Shown in pieces: positions 7,752-13,421 of a stretch of DNA of 18,655 nucleotides. Source of the stretch: Rhodospirillaceae bacterium UBA6608 (lineage in GTDB: Bacteria; Pseudomonadota; Alphaproteobacteria; Rhodospirillales_A; Casp-alpha2). The notes beneath the pieces are model-generated. The model did no database searches and had not been told where the DNA came from. It worked only from the letters and a program-made list of their open reading frames with translations. The position numbers and the translations under genes were made by a program. Where the stretch lies: contig DJHY01000306.1 of the NCBI GenBank assembly GCA_002433335.1, positions 1 through 18,655 on the forward strand, written 5' to 3'. Position 1 is the stretch's first letter. Each line of letters starts with the position of its first letter.

Positions 7752-8750
7752 ATGACATCCTCGCGTTTTGTGACCGGATTCCTGGTCTGCGCCTTGGCGC
7801 CGATGATGCTGGCTTCGTTTCCCGCCGATGCCCAAGTGAACGATTACGCCGACGGCGCCGTGACCATCGACATGGGCGCGCTGGCCGGCGGCGGATACGG
7901 ATATACCGAAACCATTTCGCCCGAGCCGTCAGCCGCCCCGTCCTATAGCGGCGCGCTGCGCCTGCCCGGGCCGAATCGCCCCCGCTCCGAATTATATGTC
8001 ACGCCGCAGAAATCGGGGGCCGCGCCGAAGCTGAAGGTGACCCGCAATACGTCGACCCCGATACCGACGTCGCGCGTCAGCCGCCTGGAGGTCACCCCCC
8101 GCCCGGCCGTGACCAAGGAGGCGGTCTCGGCCCCGCCGAAGCCCGTCGCCGTGCCGAAACCGGCCGCCGCCGCCCCCGCGCAGTTGACCGCGGCCCCGCC
8201 GCCGCCTGCCGCGCCGGAAGACAAACCGTTGGACATGCAGACTGCCGAAGTGGCGCCGCCCGCGCCGCCGGCCCCTGCCCCCAAATCCAATGCGGCCCCG
8301 CCGCCCCCGCCGCCGCCTGCCTCGGCGGCTGGAGTTGCACCGCCGCCGCCCCCGCCGCCGCCCGCCACGGCGACGCCCGTCCCCACGCCCCCCGCACCGA
8401 AAGCGGAAAGCGTCGCATCGTTGACGCCGGGTGAAGACGGTCGCCTGATTCGCGTGGTGTTCGACGAAAGCGAATCCAAATTGCCCGACGCCGCCAAAGC
8501 CAACCTGCTGAAGCTGGCCGATCAGGTGAAGGACCAGAATGACGTTCGCCTGCAGCTGCTGGCCTATGCCGGTGGCGGCGATCTGAAATCGAACCGCGCC
8601 CGTCGGCTGTCGCTGTCGCGCGCCCTGTCGGTTCGCTCGTTCCTGATCGAAAGCGGCATCCGGTCGACACGGATCGATGTCCGCGCCCTGGGCGACAAGA
8701 CTTCCGACGAACCCAAGAACCGGGTCGATATTACGCTGGGCACACGATAA
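7752..8750 (+). CDS. Secreted proline-rich protein with C-terminal OmpA-like domain
   Basis: The 332-residue product starts with a Sec signal peptide: hydrophobic stretch about 7-22 and a likely cleavage ADA-Q after A27. Residues 30-125 are unassigned. Residues 128-216 are Pro/Ala-rich with runs of seven (183-189) and eight (197-204) prolines. Residues about 230-332 form an OmpA-like domain containing NRARRLSLSRALSVRSFL and NRVDITL. The Arg of the SxxRA motif is kept, but the region normally reading GHTD reads AYAGGGD, so the Asp that binds diaminopimelate appears lost. The ATG at 7752 follows GGGGAG by about 10 nt. It precedes the MotA-like and MotB-like genes on the same strand and probably works with them in the periplasm. 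The prolines suggest a stiff spacer through the cell wall and dependence on EF-P. Function is unknown. Confidence 0.85.
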   Translation: MTSSRFVTGFLVCALAPMMLASFPADAQVNDYADGAVTIDMGALAGGGYGYTETISPEPSAAPSYSGALRLPGPNRPRSELYVTPQKSGAAPKLKVTRNTSTPIPTSRVSRLEVTPRPAVTKEAVSAPPKPVAVPKPAAAAPAQLTAAPPPPAAPEDKPLDMQTAEVAPPAPPAPAPKSNAAPPPPPPPASAAGVAPPPPPPPPATATPVPTPPAPKAESVASLTPGEDGRLIRVVFDESESKLPDAAKANLLKLADQVKDQNDVRLQLLAYAGGGDLKSNRARRLSLSRALSVRSFLIESGIRSTRIDVRALGDKTSDEPKNRVDITLGTR

Positions 8751-8763
8751 TCGCCCGCTGAGT

Positions 8764-8800
8764 GCCCGCGGCTTCGGGCCTTGCCCGGGGCTGCTCCCCG
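8764..8800 (+). other. Two tandem GC-rich hairpins between genes
   Basis: GCCCG-CGGCTT-CGGGC (8764-8779) and CGGGG-CTGCT-CCCCG (8786-8800) lie in the 75-nt gap before the MotA-like gene. No U-run follows, so they are more likely processing, stability or attenuation elements than a terminator. Confidence 0.5.
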
Positions 8801-8825
8801 AAAGGACGAAGCAACGGCCTAAGTC

Positions 8826-9932
8826 ATGACGCGCCCCAACCGCTACCTCATCCGGATGGTCATCTTCCTCGGCGCCGTGATTGCCGTCTGCGCCCCTTTG
8901 TTTTCGCCGCTGCGCGACGCCTTCATGGCCAACGCACCGTTGAACGGCGGCATCCTGGCCGTCTTGGCCCTGGGCATCGCCTACAACTTCCTGCAAGTCG
9001 TCCGCCTCAAGCCCGAGGTCGAATGGGTCGATAGCTACCGCCGCGACGGGGCGCAGTTGTCGCAGGCCCAGCCGCCGCGCCTGTTGGGGCCGATGGCGAC
9101 CATGCTGGGACAGCGCTCGGGCCGCCTGACCCTATCGACCACCTCCATGCGCACCTTGCTGGACGGTTTGTTTTCGCGCCTGGACGAATCCCGCGACATC
9201 TCGCGCTATATCATCGGGCTGCTAATCTTCCTCGGTCTGCTCGGCACCTTCTGGGGCCTGTTGGAGACCGTGGGCTCGGTCAAGGACGTGATCGTCGGGT
9301 TGACCGTCGATGGCGGTGACATCAACGCCGTGTTCGAAAAGCTCAAGAAGGGCCTGGAAACGCCGCTTTCCGGCATGGGTACGGCGTTTTCGTCCTCCCT
9401 GTTCGGTCTGGCCGGATCATTGATCCTGGGCTTTCTCGACCTGCAGGCCGGTCAGGCCCAGAACCGGTTCTACAACGACCTAGAAGAATGGCTGTCCAGC
9501 CTGACCCGCCTGTCCTCGGGCGCGCTGTCGGGCGATGGCGATCAATCCATGCCCGCCTATGTTCAGGCGCTGCTGGAACAATCGGCGGAGAACCTCGAAA
9601 ACCTGCAACGCATCCTGTCGCGTGGTGAGGAGAGCCGGATCGAAGCCAACCAGAGCATCCTGGCCCTGACCGACAAGCTCGACACCCTGACCGAGCACAT
9701 GCGCACGCAGCAGCTTTTGATGAAGGAAATGGCCCAAGGGTTGAGCGGAGCCGACGGCGGCGGTATCGATGCCGACACCAAGGCCAGCATCCGCAATCTG
9801 GACCGGTCCCTCGCCCGCATGGTCGACGACGTCAGTCATGGCCGTGGGGAGATCATCAAAGAGGTCCGCTCCGAGATCAAATTGCTGGCCCGGACCATCG
9901 CCAATATCGCCGAAGGCGACTATGAGCGGTGA
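8826..9932 (+). CDS. MotA/TolQ/ExbB-type proton channel protein with long cytoplasmic tail
   Basis: The 368-residue inner-membrane protein has four predicted membrane segments at about 9-29, 40-60, 128-150 and 184-205. The TolQ/MotA signature is visible as LGLLGTFWGLLETVGS in segment 3 and TPLSGMGTAFSSSLFGLAGS in segment 4. A C-terminal region of about 150 residues (215-368) is hydrophilic and largely helical, with coiled-coil-like stretches QSAENLENLQRILSRGEESR and LTDKLDTLTEHMRTQQLLMK. The next gene encodes the MotB-like partner, so the pair should form an ion-driven stator-type complex. It is not flagellar MotA by context, as no flagellar genes are nearby. Rhizobial genomes carry similar pairs annotated ExbB plus peptidoglycan-binding protein. 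The long tail recalls ZorA. The ribosome binding site is weak. Ion and function are unknown. Confidence 0.88.
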   Translation: MTRPNRYLIRMVIFLGAVIAVCAPLFSPLRDAFMANAPLNGGILAVLALGIAYNFLQVVRLKPEVEWVDSYRRDGAQLSQAQPPRLLGPMATMLGQRSGRLTLSTTSMRTLLDGLFSRLDESRDISRYIIGLLIFLGLLGTFWGLLETVGSVKDVIVGLTVDGGDINAVFEKLKKGLETPLSGMGTAFSSSLFGLAGSLILGFLDLQAGQAQNRFYNDLEEWLSSLTRLSSGALSGDGDQSMPAYVQALLEQSAENLENLQRILSRGEESRIEANQSILALTDKLDTLTEHMRTQQLLMKEMAQGLSGADGGGIDADTKASIRNLDRSLARMVDDVSHGRGEIIKEVRSEIKLLARTIANIAEGDYER

Positions 9933-9955
9933 GCGGGCCCCCGGAGGCCTTTCGC

Positions 9956-9969
9956 GCGGAGTGATCCGC
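9956..9969 (+). promoter_or_regulatory. Hairpin burying the Shine-Dalgarno of the MotB-like gene
   Basis: GCGGA-GUGA-UCCGC forms a 5-bp stem with a GNRA-type tetraloop. The GGAG ribosome binding site lies in the stem and loop, and the hairpin ends one base before the ATG at 9971. The preceding gene stops at 9932, so ribosomes ending there could influence its opening. Confidence 0.55.
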
Positions 9970-9970
9970 C

Positions 9971-11206
9971 ATGGCTAGCCTTGCCCGACGCCACGAACGA
10001 TCGACCAACATCTGGCCCGGCTTCGTCGATGCCCTGGCCACCTTGTTGATGGTCATCATCTTCCTGTTGCTGATCTTCATCATGGCCCAGGTCTTTCTGG
10101 GACAGGCCCTGACCGGGCGGGACCAGGCCCTACGCAAGCTCGAGGGCGAGATCAGCGAACTGGCCAACCTGCTGGCGCTGGAGCGCAAGACCACCGATAA
10201 CCTGCGTGCCGACGTGTCGCGCCTGAATACCGAATTGCAGGCCTCCGTCGCCGAGCGTGACCGCCTGAACGCCAACCTGGCGGAACTGCGCATGCGCGCC
10301 GAGTCGGCCGAGCAGCAATTGGTCGATGCCATGGTCACGATGGAGGCCAACCGCCAGACCATCGGCGGCTTGGAAACCTCATTGGCCAACGCCAACAAGG
10401 CCGTCGAGGTCAAGGAACAGGAACTGATCGACCGGGCCCAGAAGCTCGCCGCCCTGGCCCGCGAGGTCGAGGCTCTATCCGCGCTGCGCGATGAGTTGAC
10501 GGCCAAGGTCATGGAACTGGGCGCCCAGGCCAACGAAAAGGGCAAGGCCCTGATCGCCGAGAAGGAAATCTCGGAAAGTGCGCGCGCCCAGGTCGCCCTG
10601 ATGAACCGGCAATTGGCGGCCTTACGCGAACAACTGGCTACCCTGGAAGCAACCCTTCGCGCCGCCGAGGAAAAGGCCCAAGCCCAGGGCGTTCAGATCG
10701 AAAGCCTGGGCAAGCGGCTGAATGCCGCCCTGGCGTCCAAGGTTCAGGAATTGTCGCGCTACCGGTCCGAGTTCTTCGGTCGCCTGCGCGAGGTCTTGGG
10801 CAACCGGCCGGGGATTCGCATTGTCGGCGACCGCTTCGTATTTCAGTCCGAGGTTCTGTTCGATGTCGGCTCCGCCGACCTGGGCCCCGCCGGTAAGGAA
10901 CAGATGCAGGCCCTGGCCCAAACGCTGAACGAACTGATGGCGCGCATTCCCCAGGATATCGACTGGGTCTTGCGGGTCGACGGCCATACGGATAAGACAC
11001 CCATCTCCAACGCCCGGTTCCCCTCCAATTGGGAATTGTCGGCGGCGCGCGCGATTTCCGTGGTCAAATACCTGATCGACCTGGGGTTGCCGCCGGTGCG
11101 CCTGGTCGCCGCCGGGTTCGCCGCGAACCGCCCGATCGACCCCGGACAGGACGAGATCGCCCTGCGGCGTAACCGCCGTATCGAACTGAAACTGACTCAG
11201 CGCTGA
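9971..11206 (+). CDS. MotB-like protein: membrane anchor, long coiled coil, OmpA peptidoglycan-binding domain
   Basis: The 411-residue product has a short cytoplasmic N terminus, then one membrane segment (about 17-44) that starts WPGFVDALATLLMVIIF. D20 sits where MotB/ExbD/ZorB carry the proton-accepting Asp. Residues about 48-265 are a long, nearly uninterrupted coiled coil with many heptads, such as AALREQLATLEATLRAAEEK. The OmpA domain (about 283-411) is intact: VDGHTD with D341, NWELSAARA with R360, and NRRIELKL. Family partners usually have far shorter linkers between membrane and OmpA domain. The gene follows the channel gene by 38 nt and should form its peptidoglycan-anchored partner. 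Translation may be gated by the hairpin at 9956-9969. The MFS gene begins immediately after the stop. Confidence 0.9.
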   Translation: MASLARRHERSTNIWPGFVDALATLLMVIIFLLLIFIMAQVFLGQALTGRDQALRKLEGEISELANLLALERKTTDNLRADVSRLNTELQASVAERDRLNANLAELRMRAESAEQQLVDAMVTMEANRQTIGGLETSLANANKAVEVKEQELIDRAQKLAALAREVEALSALRDELTAKVMELGAQANEKGKALIAEKEISESARAQVALMNRQLAALREQLATLEATLRAAEEKAQAQGVQIESLGKRLNAALASKVQELSRYRSEFFGRLREVLGNRPGIRIVGDRFVFQSEVLFDVGSADLGPAGKEQMQALAQTLNELMARIPQDIDWVLRVDGHTDKTPISNARFPSNWELSAARAISVVKYLIDLGLPPVRLVAAGFAANRPIDPGQDEIALRRNRRIELKLTQR

Positions 11207-11218
11207 TTGCCGCCTTCC

Positions 11219-12427
11219 ATGAAGCTTTCCCTGTTTCTTATCGTCGTCGTCGACTTGGTCGGTTTCGGGATCATCATTCCGCTGCTGCCGTTCTACGGTG
11301 AACATTTCCAGGCCGACCCGCAGACGGTTGGTCTGCTGATGGCGACCTATTCCTTGGCGCAGTTCGTCGCCGCCCCGTTCTGGGGCCGCTTGAGCGACCG
11401 CGTGGGCCGTCGCCCGGTGTTGCTGTTGAGTCTTGCCGGGGCGGCAGCGGCCTATATCTGGCTGGCCTTCGCCGACGCGCTGTGGATGCTGTTCGCGGCC
11501 CGCGCCCTAGGTGGTCTGATGGCCGGCAACATCGCCGCCGCCTTTGCCTATATGGCCGACATCACGACCAAGGAGAACCGCGCCAAGGGCATGGGCCTGA
11601 TCGGGGCCGCCTTCGGCATCGGCTTTATCCTGGGCCCGGCGATCGGCGGCATTCTGGCCGGGTCGGACCCGACTACCGCCGATTTCCGCAACCCCGCCCT
11701 GGCCGCGGCGGGATTGTCCTTGCTGGCGTTGGTGCTGGGTATCTTCCGGTTGCCGGAATCCCTTTCGGCCGATGTTCGCGCCCGCGCCGCGGCCCTGCCC
11801 CGGCAACGGCGGATCGGACAATTCCTGGCCGCATTGCAGCTTCCCGGCGTTGGACGTTTGATGCTGTTGGGTTTCCTCGCGACCTTCGTATTCGCCGGGC
11901 TGGAGACGACCTTCGCGATGTGGTCGCGTCGCACTTTCGGCTGGGGCCCGGAACAGAACGGATGGCTGTTTGCCTATGTGGGGCTATTGTCCGCCGCCGT
12001 TCAGGGCGGATTGATGGGCCGATTGGCCAAGCGCTTCGGCGAACGCAATCTGCTGATCCAGGGCGCCTTCGCGCTGGCCATTGGGATTGGCGGCCTTCCG
12101 TTCTGTACCCAGATTTGGCAGTTGGGCCTGGCCATGGCCGTTGCCGCCTATGGCTTCAGCATCATCAACCCGGCCTACAACAGCCTGATTTCCCAACAGG
12201 TCGCCGATACGGATCAAGGTGGCGTGATGGGCGTGACACGCTCGGTCACCACGGCGGCGCGCGTCCTGGGCCCTGCCTGGGGCGGAATGTTGTTCGCGCA
12301 GTTCGGCCGCGACTGGCCTTACTTTTCGGGGGCCCTGATCATGGCCGCCGTCATGCTGCTGGCCCTGGCCATTCCCCCGTCACGCCCGGCCGAGCAGGCC
12401 TCACAGGCTGACGGTAACGCCGGTTAA
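11219..12427 (+). CDS. MFS efflux transporter, TetA-like subfamily
   Basis: The 402-residue protein has about twelve membrane segments. It begins MKLSLFLIVVVDLVGFGIII, followed by PLLPFYGEHFQADPQTVGLL, a start typical of the TetA/DHA1 drug:proton antiporter group. Motif A is visible as GRLSDRVGRRPVLLL (56-70), and GIGFILGPAIGG resembles the motif C region. The short C terminus is hydrophilic. Two starts are possible: TTG at 11207 directly after the preceding stop, or ATG at 11219. I prefer ATG because the family begins there, although neither has a clear ribosome binding site, so translation probably depends on coupling with the MotB-like gene. The substrate cannot be read from sequence. The 3' end overlaps the convergent cyaY gene by 27 bp. 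Confidence 0.9.
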   Translation: MKLSLFLIVVVDLVGFGIIIPLLPFYGEHFQADPQTVGLLMATYSLAQFVAAPFWGRLSDRVGRRPVLLLSLAGAAAAYIWLAFADALWMLFAARALGGLMAGNIAAAFAYMADITTKENRAKGMGLIGAAFGIGFILGPAIGGILAGSDPTTADFRNPALAAAGLSLLALVLGIFRLPESLSADVRARAAALPRQRRIGQFLAALQLPGVGRLMLLGFLATFVFAGLETTFAMWSRRTFGWGPEQNGWLFAYVGLLSAAVQGGLMGRLAKRFGERNLLIQGAFALAIGIGGLPFCTQIWQLGLAMAVAAYGFSIINPAYNSLISQQVADTDQGGVMGVTRSVTTAARVLGPAWGGMLFAQFGRDWPYFSGALIMAAVMLLALAIPPSRPAEQASQADGNAG

Positions 12428-12730
12428 GGCCGCCAGCTCCGCAGCCAGGGTTTCGTCCAGACGAACGCCGGACCGGGTGCAGCACCAGGTTTCATCGTCG
12501 CCGTTGTAATCGAAATGCGTGGCCCCGCTTTTCGGCGACGACATCCAAATCTGCTTGTTCGGCGCGTGCTTGTTGATGACGTATTGACCGCCGTCATCCA
12601 ACTCGATCGTCAGAATGCCGCCTTCCAGATCGATGTCCGCCTGATCGCCCAAAGCCTCGTCGATGACGTCCATATAGGATTCCAGGGTTTCATCGGCGAT
12701 ACGGGCGAACGTGCTCTCGTCCAGGGACAT
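12401..12730 (-). CDS. cyaY: Iron-sulfur cluster assembly protein CyaY (frataxin)
   Basis: Bacterial frataxin binds iron and modulates cysteine desulfurase activity during Fe-S cluster assembly. The 109-residue protein is the usual bacterial length and begins with an acidic helix, [18 protein letters not shown], continuing [19 protein letters not shown], which is the iron-binding face. The central sheet contains the frataxin signature [18 protein letters not shown] (58-75). The C-terminal helix is [20 protein letters not shown] stands 7 nt upstream of the ATG at 12730, so the longer upstream reading is rejected. Its last 27 bp overlap the convergent MFS gene. It diverges from rpmE across 118 bp. 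Two adjacent Cys (C83, C84) follow the core Trp, which is unusual to my memory but not in a known functional site. Confidence 0.93.
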   Translation of the reverse strand: MSLDESTFARIADETLESYMDVIDEALGDQADIDLEGGILTIELDDGGQYVINKHAPNKQIWMSSPKSGATHFDYNGDDETWCCTRSGVRLDETLAAELAALTGVTVSL

Positions 12731-12790
12731 TCGAAAACTCCTCGTAAATTCTAGGAAAAATCGGCTGCACGACGAAATACCCATGAAGCC

Positions 12791-12819
12791 TTGCGCCCGC
12801 AGGGGCATGTCTGTATATA
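12791..12819 (+). promoter_or_regulatory. Sigma-70-type promoter for rpmE
   Basis: TTGCGC (12791-12796), a 17-nt spacer and TATATA (12814-12819) lie in the gap between cyaY and rpmE. The expected start is near 12826, giving a short leader of about 23 nt with GGAG before the ATG. Confidence 0.6.
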
Positions 12820-12848
12820 GGGCGCCTTGTTTGCCGGAGCCAAGCCCT

Positions 12849-13076
12849 ATGAAAAAAGATATCCACCCGGAATACCACGAAATTACCGTCCAGATGACCG
12901 ACGGTAGCTCGTTCACCACGCGCAGCACCTGGGGTCAGCCCGGTGACGTGCTGAAGCTGGAAGTCGATCCGAAGAGCCACCCGGCCTGGACCGGTGGCGG
13001 CCATCGTCTGCTCGACACCGGCGGCCGTCTGGCGCGCTTCAACAAGCGGTTCGAAAACACCGGCCTCAAGATGTAA
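12849..13076 (+). CDS. rpmE: Large ribosomal subunit protein bL31 (zinc-free form)
   Basis: bL31 bridges the two ribosomal subunits. The 75-residue protein starts [20 protein letters not shown] and ends with the diagnostic [17 protein letters not shown], including RFNKRF. It contains no Cys at all, so it is the C-minus, zinc-independent form common in alphaproteobacteria rather than the zinc-ribbon form. The ATG at 12849 is preceded by GGAG about 9 nt upstream. The frame remains open further upstream, but the promoter at 12791-12819 excludes those starts. It is monocistronic, with its own promoter and a hairpin plus T-run terminator about 60 nt after the stop. Confidence 0.96.
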   Translation: MKKDIHPEYHEITVQMTDGSSFTTRSTWGQPGDVLKLEVDPKSHPAWTGGGHRLLDTGGRLARFNKRFENTGLKM

Positions 13077-13138
13077 TTCGCCGCCCGTTTCGGGCGAAGC
13101 CGAAGCGGTCACCGCATCGGCGCGCGATCATCGCGATC

Positions 13139-13169
13139 AAGGGCGCACCCCACACGGGCGCGCCCTTTT
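13139..13169 (+). terminator. Rho-independent terminator of rpmE
   Basis: AAGGGCGC (13139-13146) and GCGCCCTT (13160-13167) form a perfect 8-bp stem with a 13-nt loop. The T-run covers 13166-13169. A separate hairpin CGCCCG-TTT-CGGGCG lies just after the rpmE stop and lacks a T-run. Confidence 0.8.
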
Positions 13170-13198
13170 CCGTGCCTGCGAGTCAGGCCAGCCCGCAA

Positions 13199-13252
13199 CC
13201 GGAAATCTCGCAGAAAAAAGGTTAAATTCACCCTCTCCCGCGAAATTTCCGG
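13199..13252. repeat. Long imperfect inverted repeat, 13-nt arms, 28-nt spacer
   Basis: Arms CCGGAAATCTCGC (13199-13211) and GCGAAATTTCCGG (13240-13252) pair at 12 of 13 positions, with one C/A mismatch. The loop is A-rich then pyrimidine-rich. It sits between the rpmE terminator and the cyclase gene in a gene-free stretch (13077-13421). That stretch also holds a small hairpin GCCTG-CGAGT-CAGGC at 13174-13188. I find no ORF or known RNA family here. Confidence 0.6.
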
Positions 13253-13276
13253 CTGTGGTAACTTTTATGACAATGA

Positions 13277-13298
13277 GTAGGAAAATATTTACTCCTAC
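13277..13298. promoter_or_regulatory. AT-rich palindrome upstream of the cyclase gene, possible operator
   Basis: GTAGGA (13277-13282) and TCCTAC (13293-13298) flank an AT-rich centre. Overlapping arms GAGTA and TACTC add to the symmetry. A -10-like GATAAT starts at 13300, so a bound protein would cover the promoter. The -35 is not clear. Confidence 0.4.
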
Positions 13299-13334
13299 CG
13301 ATAATGATAGCTCTTAAGGGAAAGTAGCGTTCCG

Positions 13335-13400
13335 CCGAACGGGGTACCTGTTCGGGAGGGGCGATGTTTGGGTTGGACCTGAAAACGGTCCAGTTTTCGG
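13335..13400 (+). promoter_or_regulatory. Structured leader of the cyclase gene with competing hairpins
   Basis: One hairpin is CCGAAC-(9 nt)-GTTCGG at 13335-13355. Downstream, TGGACC/GGTCCA (13374-13379 with 13387-13392) and CTGAAAAC/GTTTTCGG (13379-13386 with 13393-13400, one wobble) share the same bases and cannot form together. The ribosome binding site follows within 10 nt. The arrangement resembles a two-state leader. No known riboswitch class is recognised. Confidence 0.4.
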
Positions 13401-13421
13401 GGAGCGGATGAGGGATCGCCC

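Noticed and set aside
8128..8405. Repeat array from CCG/GCC triplets
   Set aside because: It is codon-level low complexity for Pro and Ala in a real protein, without a fixed repeat unit. It is not a CRISPR or tandem repeat locus.
7992..8996. 334-codon minus-strand frame
   Set aside because: It is antisense to the proline-rich gene and reads as Arg/Gly-rich low complexity, the mirror of GCC/CCG codons.
8826..11206. Zorya defence system (ZorAB)
   Set aside because: The pair shares the superfamily and a tailed A subunit, but no ZorC, ZorD or ZorE-type gene is nearby, and the surroundings are core genes rather than a defence island.
8826..11206. Flagellar MotA and MotB
   Set aside because: No flagellar gene is in the window, and the B subunit has a coiled coil far too long for MotB.
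11482..12411. 309-codon plus-strand frame inside the MFS gene
   Set aside because: It is an out-of-frame shadow, Arg-rich, with no membrane segments. The MFS frame carries clear motif A and twelve hydrophobic segments.
12748..12753. TAGAAT as a -10 for cyaY on the minus strand
   Set aside because: Transcription would start at or inside the ribosome binding site, and no -35 is present.
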